From Actinophytocola sp963729115 (GTDB lineage: Bacteria; Actinomycetota; Actinomycetes; Mycobacteriales; Pseudonocardiaceae): DNA of 64,000 nucleotides. Both the position numbers and the translations under genes were made by a program. Within the stretch, counting starts at the first letter, position 1. Each line of letters opens with the position of its first letter. The stretch is from NCBI GenBank assembly GCA_963729115.1, contig CAVSMR010000011.1, positions 930,001 through 994,000 of the forward strand, read 5' to 3'. The notes under the pieces are model-generated. The model was not told the DNA's origin. It saw only the letters and a program-made list of their open reading frames with translations, and ran no database searches. Below, in pieces: positions 47,284-56,421 of the stretch.

Positions 47284-49095
47284 TCAGGCGTCCGGCAGGT
47301 TGTCGAACACGGCCTCCGTCACGTTGTTCGCGACGTCGCAGACGCCCGTCCGGTCGCTCGGTAACAGGACCTCGACATAGAGCCAGCTGTCGACCGGATC
47401 CGGCGCGGTGAACACGGCAAAGCCGCAGGTGCGGGCGCTCTCGCCGGTGATCAGAACCGCCGTGTTCCCGTGGAACTCGGTCCTCTTGCCGGCGGGCATG
47501 CCGATCCGCCGCGAGACAGTGAGCGAACCGCTTTCCAGCTGCTCGACGCCGTCGCCGAGCAGGTAGGTGCACCCGCTGGAGAGGTCGGAGTTGTCCTCGA
47601 GCGCCGCCGCGTCCTCGCTCGTCGCCCGACGAGCCTCGGCGTCGGTCAGGGCGTCCGAGCAGGCGACGCCATCGTCCTTCTGCGGGTTGTCGATGGAGAC
47701 GGTCGTTTCGCCCCCGGACTTGGGCGGCTCGTCCAGCCAGCCGAAGAGTCTCCCGGCGTACCACAGCGCCACGGCCCCGAGCAGCCCGACGATCACCCAC
47801 GACACGACCTTCCGGCGATTCGCCGCCTTCGGCCGCGAGGCGGGAAGGGTCCCGGCCGGCGGTTGCGGCGCCGTCGGCGGCGGAGGCACCCGCGTGCCCG
47901 CCGCCGCGGTCCGCGGCGGCTGCGGCCGAACCGGCTGGGACCGAGCAGGTGGGCGCGGTGGCGAGGCGATGGCCGCCGTGCGTTCGTCCGCGGCCACGGC
48001 CGGTGGGAGGTCCTCCGTGCGCTGGCTCAGGCCCTCGCGCGCCACGTGGTGCGCACCCAGCGCCACCGCGGTCTCGGGCTGGTCCAGGTTGGTCGGCAGC
48101 AACCGCAGCCGCTCGCCGATCAGCTGGGCCACCAGCGGGATCCGGCTCGAACCACCGACCAGGTAGACGCCCGCGAGCGACGGCACGCCGGCCGACCGCA
48201 CCGTCGACGCCAGCAGCTCCACGCTGCGCAGCAGGTCCGGCCGGATCAGGCCTTCCAGTTCGACCCGGGTGACCAGCACGTCCGGGAACGGCTCCGGCAG
48301 CGGCAGGTCCGTCTGCGGATGCCCCGACAACGCCTCCTTCGCCGCCCGCACGTCCTCCCGCAGCGCCCGCGCCGCGCGCCGGTCCGCCGTCGACTCCGGA
48401 CGCAGCAGCCGCTGCCAGCCGGGCGGGTCGTGGTGGGCGATCTGGGTGCCGAGGTACGCCAGCAGCGCCTGGTCCACGTCCAGGCCACCCAGGTCCGGCA
48501 GGCCCGCCTCGGCCAGCACCGTGAACCCGGCGGACGTGGCGCCGACCACCGCGACGTCGAAGGTCCCCGCGCCCAGGTCGTACACGGCGAGCGCCTGCCC
48601 GGCGGCGAGCGAGTACCCGGGGAACGACGCGAAGTGCGCGGCCGCGGCGACCGGCTCCGGCACCAGCACGACATCCGCCCCGAGCGAGGCCTGCCGCGCG
48701 GCCGACAGCAGCACGTCCCGGCGCACCGGACCCCACTGCGCGGGATGGGTCAGCCGCACCTCCGCCGGCCGCGCGCCGCCGAGCTGACGGACCGTCTCCG
48801 CGCCGACCTTGCCCAGCACGGCGGCGAAGGCGTCCGGCACCGGGACGACCCGGTCGCCCAGCAGCAGCTGCCCGTCGTCCACGCGGCGCTTGGGGTTCGG
48901 CTCGAAGCGGGCCGGGTCCAGCCGCGCGCGCCGCTGCGCCTCGCGGCCGACCACGAGCTGACCGTCCATCGCGGCGAAGACCGCCGACGGCATGGCCGCG
49001 GCACCGTCGACCTCCACGACCCGTGGCGCCCGGCCGTGTGCGGCCAGCACGGCGACCGTGTTCGACGTGCCGAGATCGACGGACAGGATGGACAC
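47284..49095 (-). CDS. Membrane-anchored Hsp70-like ATPase, paralogue 2 (different ectodomain)
   Basis: A 603-residue protein with the same plan: Hsp70 ATPase domain (1-350; SVDLGTSNTVAVL, YDLGAGTFDVAVV, YLVGGSSRIPLV), Pro-rich linker (about 362-425), membrane helix (about 431-450) and ectodomain. The ATPase domain is clearly homologous to both neighbours along its length, but the ectodomain is not: ACSDALTDAEARRAT, SSGCTYLLGD, SARTCGFAVF and GVCDVANNVTEAVFDNLP resemble the DUF3558 lipoprotein domain. GTG 49095 follows GGGGAGCGCT. It lies 52 bp before paralogue 1. Confidence 0.9.
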   Translation of the reverse strand: MSILSVDLGTSNTVAVLAAHGRAPRVVEVDGAAAMPSAVFAAMDGQLVVGREAQRRARLDPARFEPNPKRRVDDGQLLLGDRVVPVPDAFAAVLGKVGAETVRQLGGARPAEVRLTHPAQWGPVRRDVLLSAARQASLGADVVLVPEPVAAAAHFASFPGYSLAAGQALAVYDLGAGTFDVAVVGATSAGFTVLAEAGLPDLGGLDVDQALLAYLGTQIAHHDPPGWQRLLRPESTADRRAARALREDVRAAKEALSGHPQTDLPLPEPFPDVLVTRVELEGLIRPDLLRSVELLASTVRSAGVPSLAGVYLVGGSSRIPLVAQLIGERLRLLPTNLDQPETAVALGAHHVAREGLSQRTEDLPPAVAADERTAAIASPPRPPARSQPVRPQPPRTAAAGTRVPPPPTAPQPPAGTLPASRPKAANRRKVVSWVIVGLLGAVALWYAGRLFGWLDEPPKSGGETTVSIDNPQKDDGVACSDALTDAEARRATSEDAAALEDNSDLSSGCTYLLGDGVEQLESGSLTVSRRIGMPAGKRTEFHGNTAVLITGESARTCGFAVFTAPDPVDSWLYVEVLLPSDRTGVCDVANNVTEAVFDNLPDA

Positions 49096-49169
49096 AGCGC
49101 TCCCCGATGTGCACGGACCGTTATCGGCCGAGATGCTGCCATGCCCCCACGACAGTCCCGGATCCAGTC

Positions 49170-51134
49170 CTACGCGCCGCCGTCGCTGCCGGGCTTCACG
49201 TGCTTGTCGAAGTAGTCCGTCATCTTCGTGGCACCCGCGGACGGGTCGGTGCTGATGTGCATGAGCACGCCCGCCACCGGCGAGTCGTTGACCTGGAAGA
49301 CCAGCACGCCGTTGCCGTAGCCGAGGTCGATCGAGTAGTACGTGCCCGCCATGCCGTCGGCGCTCCAGTCGCCTTCCTCGGGATCGGAGCTACCCGTGGT
49401 GCCGCCGAGGCTCTTGAACTGCTGCTTGATCGCGTCCATGTACGTCTTCGCGTCGTCGTCCTTGTCGAAGTGCATGTACATGGCGGTGTAGTCGTCGGCC
49501 ATCGAGCAGGACGCCGTGGTGGCCCCCGGCGTCTCGATGGCCTCGCCACCGAGCGGGTTGGTCGCGCCCTTCTGGCAGTCGTTGTGCTCGGCGACCGCGC
49601 CGGCGAGCTCACGCATGCACTCGGTGAAGCCCTTGTCGTCGGTGTCCTGGCTGCCGCAGTCCGCGCCGCCGGCCGTGCCGCCGCTGCCGCCGCCGGACGT
49701 GGCGATGATGATGCTGACCACTCCGATCACGAGCACCGCGACCACGGCCGTCGCGATGTACCAGCCGCGGTTGGACGAGCGGGCGGCCGGGGCGGGTGGC
49801 GGGGGCGGGCCGAACGACGGGCCGGACGCCATGGCGGGCACGGGGGTCGGCGTGCTGGGCGGACCCGGTGGGCCCGGCGGGGGACCAGAGTGAACGCGCT
49901 GCGGACCGCTGTTCGGGAACCCGCTGGGCGCCGGCCGGGCCGGTGCCGGCGGGCCGGCGGGACCGCCGGCGGCGGCGAACCCGCCGCTGCGCGGCCCGAC
50001 GACCTGCTGAGTCGCCTGGACGTCCTCGATCGTGTTGCTGATGTCGCTGGTGCGCATCGTGACGCCCTCTTGCGGCACGTGGTGCGCACCCAGCGCGACG
50101 GCGGTCTCCGGCTGGTCCAGGCTCGTCGGCACGACCCGCAACTGCTCCGCGATCAGCGTCGCGATCAGCGGGATACGGCTCGAACCACCCACGAGGTAGA
50201 TGCCGACGAGACGGTCGGGCGTCATGCCCGTGGACCGGATCGTGCCGGCCAGCAGCTCGACGCTGCGCAGCAGGCCCGGGCGGATCAGCGCCTCCAGCTC
50301 GACCCGGGTGACCAGCACGTCGTCGAACGGCTCGGGCAGCGGGACCTCGGTCTGCGGGTGCCGCGACAGCGACTCCTTGCCGGCCTTCACGTCCTCGCGT
50401 AACGCGCGCTGGGCCCGCCGGTCGCCGGTCGTCACCGGGCGCAGCAGCGACTGCCAGCGGCCCGGCTCGCGGTGCGACACCTGCCGGCCGACGTGTTCGA
50501 GCAGCGCCTGGTCGACGTCCAGGCCACCGAGGTCGGGCAGGCCGGCCTCCGCCAGGACGACGAAGCCCTTCTGGGTCGCGCCGACGATCGCCACGTCGAA
50601 CGTGCCGGCGCCGAGGTCGTAGACGGCCAGCGCCTGGTTCGGCGCCAGGGTCTGGCCGGGAAAGGAGGCGAAGTGCGCGGCCGCGGCCACCGGCTCGGGC
50701 ACGAGGACCAGGTTGGACCCCATGCCGGCCTGGCGCGCGGCGGACAGCAACACGTTGCGGCGGACCGGACCCCACTGCGCGGGGTGGGTCAGCCGCACCT
50801 CGTCCGGCTTCGCCCCGCCGAGCTGGCGGGAGGTCTCGTCGGCCACGCGGCGCAGCACGCCGGCGAGCGCGTCGGTGACCGGCACGACCTGGTCGCCGAG
50901 CAGCAGCGTGCCCTCGTCGACGCGGCGCTTGGGGTTGGGCTCGAAGCGGGCCGGGTCCAGCCGGGCACGGCGTTCGGCGTCGCGGCCGACCACGAGCTGA
51001 CCGTCCTCCGCGGCGAACACCGCGGAGGGCATCATCGACGCCCCGTCCACGTCGACCACTCGCGGCGGGCGGCCGTGCGCGGCCAACACGGCGACCGTGT
51101 TGGACGTGCCGAGATCCACCGACAGGACGTTCAC
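49170..51134 (-). CDS. Membrane-anchored Hsp70-like ATPase, paralogue 3 (operon leader)
   Basis: A 654-residue protein. GTG 51134 (VNVLSVDLGTSN) has a GGGGAGAG site; the longer frame upstream has no support. ATPase motifs match the other copies. After residue 352 comes a linker that is the longest of the three (about 385-452, Pro/Gly/Ser-rich), a membrane helix (457-479) and an ectodomain beginning ADCGSQDTDDKGFTECMREL with AGAVAEHNDC and TTASCSMADDY. That ectodomain is homologous to paralogue 1 (KGF(T)xC(L/M)RxLAGAVA). It is the first gene of the operon; its promoter must lie in the 196-bp gap before the divergent lhr gene. Confidence 0.9.
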   Translation of the reverse strand: MNVLSVDLGTSNTVAVLAAHGRPPRVVDVDGASMMPSAVFAAEDGQLVVGRDAERRARLDPARFEPNPKRRVDEGTLLLGDQVVPVTDALAGVLRRVADETSRQLGGAKPDEVRLTHPAQWGPVRRNVLLSAARQAGMGSNLVLVPEPVAAAAHFASFPGQTLAPNQALAVYDLGAGTFDVAIVGATQKGFVVLAEAGLPDLGGLDVDQALLEHVGRQVSHREPGRWQSLLRPVTTGDRRAQRALREDVKAGKESLSRHPQTEVPLPEPFDDVLVTRVELEALIRPGLLRSVELLAGTIRSTGMTPDRLVGIYLVGGSSRIPLIATLIAEQLRVVPTSLDQPETAVALGAHHVPQEGVTMRTSDISNTIEDVQATQQVVGPRSGGFAAAGGPAGPPAPARPAPSGFPNSGPQRVHSGPPPGPPGPPSTPTPVPAMASGPSFGPPPPPAPAARSSNRGWYIATAVVAVLVIGVVSIIIATSGGGSGGTAGGADCGSQDTDDKGFTECMRELAGAVAEHNDCQKGATNPLGGEAIETPGATTASCSMADDYTAMYMHFDKDDDAKTYMDAIKQQFKSLGGTTGSSDPEEGDWSADGMAGTYYSIDLGYGNGVLVFQVNDSPVAGVLMHISTDPSAGATKMTDYFDKHVKPGSDGGA

Positions 51135-51330
51135 GACTCTCCCCTCGTCCGGCCCCGCCCCCCGCGCGACCGCCCGGACGGTGCCCACCCTTGCTGCCCG
51201 AATGCTGCCATGTGGGACCGTCACCGTGGGACGGGTCCCATACATCACGCTGTCCGTCGCCGGTGCGCTACGCGCGGTGACGGCGGTCCGGGGTTCGGAA
51301 ACTGTCAGTGGGTTGAGTCAACATGGGTTC

Positions 51331-54300
51331 ATGAGGTCAACCGACGTGCTCGAGGTGTTCTCACCGGCGACCAGGCAGTGGTTCGCCGGCGCGTTCGCCG
51401 AGCCCACCGGGGCGCAGGCCGGCGCGTGGTCGGCCGCCGCGGCGGGTGAGCACGCTCTGGTGGTGGCGCCGACCGGGTCGGGCAAGACGCTGGCCGCGTT
51501 CCTCTGGGCGCTGGACCGCCTCGCCACCCAGCCCAAGCCGGCGGAGCGCACCCTGCGCTGCCGCGTCCTGTACGTCTCCCCGCTCAAGGCGCTGGCCGTC
51601 GACGTGCAGCGCAACCTGCGCGCACCGCTCGCCGGGATCAGCCAGGCGGCGCGCCGGCTCGGCCTCGGCGACCCCCAGATCACGGTCGGCATGCGCACCG
51701 GCGACACCCCGGCCGACGAGCGCCGCTCGTTCGCCCGCACGCCGCCGGACATCCTGGTCACCACGCCCGAGTCCCTGTTCCTCCTGCTCACCTCCGCGGC
51801 CCGGGAGTCGTTGCGCGGGGTGGAGACCGTCATCATCGACGAGGTCCACGCCGTGGCCGGCACGAAGCGCGGCGCGCACCTGGCGCTGTCCCTGGAACGG
51901 CTCGACGAGCTGCTCCCCCGGCCGGCCCAGCGGATCGGGCTGTCCGCGACGGTCCGCCCGATCGACGAGATCAGCGCCTTCCTCGGCGGCACCAAGCCGG
52001 TCCGGGTCGTGGCGCCGAGCATCGGCAAGATCATCGAGATGACGGTCGTCGTCCCGGTCGAGGACATGACCGAGCTCGACGGCCCGCCGCCGCTCGACGG
52101 CCCGGTCACCCCCGACCCGGACGCGCCGCCTGCGCTGCCTGCGCTGCCCGGCGGGATCGGCACGCTCGAGGAGATGACCGGCGAGGTCGGCGGCACGCGA
52201 AGACCGTCGATCTGGCCGGCGGTCGAGGAACGGGTGCTGGAGCTCATCCGGTCGCACCGGTCCACGATCGTCTTCACCAACTCGCGGCGGCTGGCCGAGC
52301 GGCTCACCTCGCGGCTCAACGAGCTGGCCGCGGAGCGCCCGGTCTACCCGGCCGACGTCGGCCACTTCCCCGCGGAGGCGATCGCCGAGTCCGGCTGGGC
52401 GGCCGGGGTCGAGACGCCGACCATCGCGCGGGCGCACCACGGCTCGATGTCCAAGGAGCAGCGCAGCTCCGTGGAGGAGGCGCTCAAGTCCGGGCAGCTG
52501 CCCTGCGTGGTGGCGACGTCCTCGCTGGAGCTGGGCATCGACATGGGCGCGGTCGACCTCGTGATCCAGATCGAGGCACCGCCGTCGGTCGCGTCGGGCA
52601 TGCAGCGCATCGGCCGCGCGGGCCACCAGGTGGGCGCGGTGTCCCGGGGCGTGATGTTCCCGAAGTTCCGCGGCGATCTCGTGTCGTGCGCGGTGGTGGC
52701 GGAGCGGATGGGCGAGGGCGCCATCGAGTCCATGCGCTACCCGCGCAACCCCCTCGACGTGCTGGCACAGCACATCGTGTCGATGGTGGCGCTCGAGCCG
52801 TGGCCGGTGGAGGAGCTGGCCGCGCTCGTGCGGCGGGCGGCGCCGTTCGCCGCGCTGCCGCAGGGCGCGCTGACCTCGGTGCTGGACATGCTGGCCGGCC
52901 GGTACCCGAGCGAGGAGTTCGGCGAGCTGCGGCCGCGGATCACGTGGGACCGGATCAACGGCGAGTTGCGCGGGCGGCCCGGCGCGCAGCGGCTCGCGGT
53001 CACCTCGGGCGGCACGATCCCCGACCGCGGGCTGTTCACCGTGATGACCCCGGCGTCGGAGTCCGGCGCCGGCTCGCGGGTGGGCGAGCTGGACGAGGAG
53101 ATGGTCTACGAGTCGCGGGTCGGCGACACGTTCCTGCTGGGCACGTCGTCGTGGCGGATCCAGGACATCACCGCCGACCGGGTCATCGCCACGCCCGCGC
53201 CGGGCGAGCCGGCCCGCATGCCGTTCTGGAAGGGCGACGCGCCGGGGCGGCCGCTGGAGCTGGGCCGCGCGCTGGGCAGGTTCCTCCGCGAGATGTCGAG
53301 CCTGCCGGAGCCGGCCGCGCGGGAGCGGGCCACGGCGGCCGGACTGGACGTGCTCGCGGCCAACAACCTGATCGCGTACCTGGCGGAGCAGAAGGAGGCC
53401 ACGCGGCACATCCCGGACGACCGCACGCTGCTGGTGGAGCGGTTCCGCGACGAGCTGGGCGACTGGCGGCTGGTCGTGCACTCGCCGTTCGGCGCCCAGG
53501 TCAACGCGCCGTGGGCGCTGGCGATCGGCGCGCGGATGCGGGAGCGGCGCAACGTCGAGGCACGGGTGGCGCACTCCGACGACGGCATCGTCGTGCAGCT
53601 GCCGGACGCCGTCGACATCGACGGCAAGGAGATCCACGCCGCGGCGGAGGACATCCTGCTCGACCCGGAGGAGGTGGAGCAGATCGTGGTCGCGGAGGTG
53701 GGCGGCTCGGCGCTGTTCGCCTCCCGGTTCCGCGAGTGTGCGGCCCGCTCGCTGCTGCTGCCGCGACGTGACCCGCGCAAGCGCACGCCGTTGTGGCGCC
53801 AGCGGCAGCGCTCGGCGCAGCTGCTGTCGGTCGCGGCGAAGTACGAGCAGTTCCCGGTGGTGCTGGAGGCCATGCGGGAATGCCTGCAGGACGTGTACGA
53901 CGTGGCGGGCCTGCGCGAGGTGATGACCGACGTGCGGTCGCGGCGGATGCGGGTCGTCGAGGTGGAGACGCCGTCCGCGTCGCCGTTCGCGCGCAGCATG
54001 CTGTTCGGCTACGCCGGGATGTTCCTCTACGACGCCGACCAGCCGCTGGCGGAGCGGCGGGCGGCGGCGCTGTCGCTGGACAGCTCGCTGCTCGCGGAGC
54101 TGCTCGGGTCGGAGGCGATCCGCGAGCTGCTCGACGCGGACGTGCTGGCCGAGGTGGAGCGGTCGCTGCAGCGGCTGGCCCCCGACCGGGCGGCGCGGCA
54201 CGAGGAGGACGCGGCCGACCTGCTGCGGTTCCTGGGCGACCTGACCGCGGACGAGGCGGCCCTGCGCGGCGTGCGGACGTCCTGGCTGGAGGAGCTGGAG

Positions 54301-55989
54301 CGCCAGCGGCGGGTGATCCGGGTGCGGATCGGCGGCGAGGCGCGGTACGTGATCATCGAGGACGCCGGCCGGGTGCGCGACGCCCTGGGCACGGCGTTGC
54401 CCGTCGGCGTGCCGGAGGCGTTCACCGAACCGGTCGACGATCCGCTCGGGGACCTGCTGTCCCGGTACGCCCGCACGCACGGGCCGTTCCCGGCGGGCGA
54501 GGCGGCGGCGCGGTTCGGGCTGGGCGTCGCGGTGGTCACCGGCGTGCTCGACCGCATGGTGGGCACCGGCCGGCTCGTGCGCGGCGAGCTGCGGCCGGGC
54601 GGCACGCACACCGAGTACTGCGACGCGGACGTGCTGCGGCGGTTGCGGCGCGCCTCGCTCGCGCGGCTGCGTGCCGAGGTCGAGCCGGTCGAGCCGGAGG
54701 CGCTGGGCCGGTTCTTGCCGGCGTGGCACGGGGTGGGCAAGCGGCTGCGCACGGCGCCGACCGCGGACGACGTGCTGTCGGTGGTGGAGCAGCTCGCGGG
54801 TGCGCCGCTGCCGGCGAGCGGGCTGGAGTCGCTCATCCTGCCGTCGCGGCTGCCCGGGTACACGCCCGCGTTGCTCGACGAGCTCACCACGTCCGGCGAG
54901 GTCACATGGTGCGGCACCGGATCGCTGGCCGGCGGGGACGGCTGGCTCGCCGTGGCACCGGCCGACGTGGCGGACCTCCTGCTGCCCGAGGTGGAGGAGG
55001 TCGTGCCGGACACGCCGCTGCACACGGCGGTCCTGTCCGCGATGGACGGTGGCGCGCTGTTCTTCCGGCAGCTGGCCGACCGCACGGGCGCGACCCTCAT
55101 GGCCGGTGGCGCGGACGTGCCCTCGGACGCGGATGTCGTTGCGGCGCTGTGGGATCTGGTGTGGGCGGGCCTGGTCACGAACGACACGATCGCCCCGCTG
55201 CGGGCGCTGGTGTCCGGGCGCGGCGCGGCGCACAAGCGGCGCAGCTCCGCGCCACGCGGCCGGTACGCCCGCCTGCGTGGTGCCCGCCCGACGATGCCGA
55301 GCCGGTCGGGTCCGCCGACCGTGGCCGGCCGGTGGTCGCTGGTCACCGCGCGCGAGCCCGACCCGACGCGGCGGGCGCACGCCCGGGCGGAGGCGTTCCT
55401 GGAGCGGCACGGCGTGCTGACCCGCGGCGCGCTGGACACCGAGCGGGTGAGCGGCGGGTTCTCCGGGGTGTACAAGGTGTTGCGTGCGATGGAGGAGTCC
55501 GGCCAGATCGTGCGCGGTTACGTGGTCGAGGGCCTGGGCGCGTCCCAGTTCGCGGCGCGTGGCGCGGTCGACCGCCTGCGTGCACTGTCCCATTCGGACG
55601 GCGCGCCACCGGAGGCCGAGCAGGCGTCCCGCGTCCTGGCCGCGGCCGACCCGGCCCAGCCGTACGGCGCCGCCCTCCCGTGGCCGGACCCCATCGGCGA
55701 CGGGAAACACCGCCCGGCAAGGAAGGCCGGCGCGTTGGCCGTACTCGTGGACGGCCGCCCGGTGCTGTACGTGGAGCGCGGCGGACGTTCCCTGCTGTCC
55801 TTCACCGAGTCCGAGGCCCTCCTCCGCGCGGCGGCGCAGGCCCTGTCCAGGGCGGTCCGCGAGGGCTGGCTCGGCCAGCTGGCGGTGCAGCGAGCCGACG
55901 GCGAGGTAGCGCTGACCTCCAACCTGGCCGACATCCTGCGCGACGTGGGCTTCCGGGCGACCCCCAAGGGCTTACGCCTCCGCGCGTGA
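51331..55989 (+). CDS. lhr: Large ATP-dependent helicase Lhr
   Basis: A 1552-residue superfamily 2 helicase. ATG 51331 (MRSTDVLEVFSPATRQWF) is used. Helicase motifs: I APTGSGKTLAAF (about 45), Ia VSPLKALAVD, II IIDEVHAVAG (DEVH), III LSATVRP, IV TIVFTNSRRLAERLT, V ATSSLELGIDMGAVD and VI QRIGRAGHQVGAVSRG. The winged-helix and Lhr core domains follow, and the long C-terminal region (about 870-1552) is typical of the full-length Lhr of E. coli and mycobacteria. It translocates on single-stranded DNA and unwinds RNA-DNA hybrids; in mycobacteria it is induced by DNA damage. No LexA box was found in front. Confidence 0.94.
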   Translation: MRSTDVLEVFSPATRQWFAGAFAEPTGAQAGAWSAAAAGEHALVVAPTGSGKTLAAFLWALDRLATQPKPAERTLRCRVLYVSPLKALAVDVQRNLRAPLAGISQAARRLGLGDPQITVGMRTGDTPADERRSFARTPPDILVTTPESLFLLLTSAARESLRGVETVIIDEVHAVAGTKRGAHLALSLERLDELLPRPAQRIGLSATVRPIDEISAFLGGTKPVRVVAPSIGKIIEMTVVVPVEDMTELDGPPPLDGPVTPDPDAPPALPALPGGIGTLEEMTGEVGGTRRPSIWPAVEERVLELIRSHRSTIVFTNSRRLAERLTSRLNELAAERPVYPADVGHFPAEAIAESGWAAGVETPTIARAHHGSMSKEQRSSVEEALKSGQLPCVVATSSLELGIDMGAVDLVIQIEAPPSVASGMQRIGRAGHQVGAVSRGVMFPKFRGDLVSCAVVAERMGEGAIESMRYPRNPLDVLAQHIVSMVALEPWPVEELAALVRRAAPFAALPQGALTSVLDMLAGRYPSEEFGELRPRITWDRINGELRGRPGAQRLAVTSGGTIPDRGLFTVMTPASESGAGSRVGELDEEMVYESRVGDTFLLGTSSWRIQDITADRVIATPAPGEPARMPFWKGDAPGRPLELGRALGRFLREMSSLPEPAARERATAAGLDVLAANNLIAYLAEQKEATRHIPDDRTLLVERFRDELGDWRLVVHSPFGAQVNAPWALAIGARMRERRNVEARVAHSDDGIVVQLPDAVDIDGKEIHAAAEDILLDPEEVEQIVVAEVGGSALFASRFRECAARSLLLPRRDPRKRTPLWRQRQRSAQLLSVAAKYEQFPVVLEAMRECLQDVYDVAGLREVMTDVRSRRMRVVEVETPSASPFARSMLFGYAGMFLYDADQPLAERRAAALSLDSSLLAELLGSEAIRELLDADVLAEVERSLQRLAPDRAARHEEDAADLLRFLGDLTADEAALRGVRTSWLEELERQRRVIRVRIGGEARYVIIEDAGRVRDALGTALPVGVPEAFTEPVDDPLGDLLSRYARTHGPFPAGEAAARFGLGVAVVTGVLDRMVGTGRLVRGELRPGGTHTEYCDADVLRRLRRASLARLRAEVEPVEPEALGRFLPAWHGVGKRLRTAPTADDVLSVVEQLAGAPLPASGLESLILPSRLPGYTPALLDELTTSGEVTWCGTGSLAGGDGWLAVAPADVADLLLPEVEEVVPDTPLHTAVLSAMDGGALFFRQLADRTGATLMAGGADVPSDADVVAALWDLVWAGLVTNDTIAPLRALVSGRGAAHKRRSSAPRGRYARLRGARPTMPSRSGPPTVAGRWSLVTAREPDPTRRAHARAEAFLERHGVLTRGALDTERVSGGFSGVYKVLRAMEESGQIVRGYVVEGLGASQFAARGAVDRLRALSHSDGAPPEAEQASRVLAAADPAQPYGAALPWPDPIGDGKHRPARKAGALAVLVDGRPVLYVERGGRSLLSFTESEALLRAAAQALSRAVREGWLGQLAVQRADGEVALTSNLADILRDVGFRATPKGLRLRA

Positions 55990-55999
55990 CCCACCGCCA

Positions 56000-56359
56000 T
56001 CAGCCCCGGGACTCCAGGGCGGCCAGGCGCAGCTCGAGCTGATCGATACGGCTGCGCAGCAACGTCACCTGCGCCTCCAGGCTCACCTCGCGTTCCGCCC
56101 GCCTCTGGATCCGCGGCGAGCGCGCGGCCCGCTCGACCACGGCCGCCAGCGGGACCAGGCGCTGGGGGCCGTTGGGCCCGTCGATCAGCCGCGAGCGAAC
56201 CTCCCCGTTGCGGTACCACGCCCGCAGCGCCGACCGGGACACCCCGGTCTCCTGCTCGGCCTGCGCGAGCGTGACCCACGGCGTGTCCTCGAGCTGCGCG
56301 AACAGCTCCAGCTCGTCCCGCCAGCGCGCCAGGCGGTCGTCCCAATCCGAGGCAGACAT
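56000..56359 (-). CDS. Helix-turn-helix regulator with C-terminal coiled coil
   Basis: A 119-residue DNA-binding protein. ATG 56359 begins MSASDWDDRLARW. The segment WVTLAQAEQETGVSRSALRAWY (about 28-49) is a MerR/excisionase-like winged helix (wing RNGEVRSRLIDGPNGPQRLV), and residues 85-117 (REVSLEAQVTLLRSRIDQLE, then LRLAALES) form a leucine-rich coiled coil for dimerisation. There is no ligand domain. It diverges from the Clp_N-domain gene with 62 bp between starts around a palindrome, which suggests it controls both genes. It ends 10 bp from lhr. Confidence 0.8.
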   Translation of the reverse strand: MSASDWDDRLARWRDELELFAQLEDTPWVTLAQAEQETGVSRSALRAWYRNGEVRSRLIDGPNGPQRLVPLAAVVERAARSPRIQRRAEREVSLEAQVTLLRSRIDQLELRLAALESRG

Positions 56360-56365
56360 ACGGTT

Positions 56366-56395
56366 ACCCTATCACTGACACTGTATTGACAGGGT
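56366..56395. promoter_or_regulatory. Palindromic operator with 12-bp spacer between the HTH and Clp_N genes
   Basis: ACCCTATCA (56366-56374) and TGACAGGGT (56387-56395) form an inverted repeat with 8 of 9 paired positions. The site lies 6 bp before the HTH gene and 26 bp before the Clp_N gene. It overlaps a perfect -35-like TTGACA at 56386-56391 facing the Clp_N gene (with CAGCAT 17 bp on). Bound protein would therefore cover promoters of both genes. Confidence 0.55.
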
Positions 56396-56421
56396 TTCAA
56401 GCAGCGCGCAGCATCAGAGCC

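Noticed and set aside
47470..49215. A 581-codon plus-strand frame across the second Hsp70 paralogue
   Set aside because: Antisense shadow; composition is Arg/Gln/His-rich and no motif is recognisable.
51361..55710. A very long minus-strand open frame (1449 codons) opposite lhr
   Set aside because: It is antisense to a helicase with all motifs in order, has arginine/histidine/glutamine-rich composition, and arises from high GC at third codon positions.
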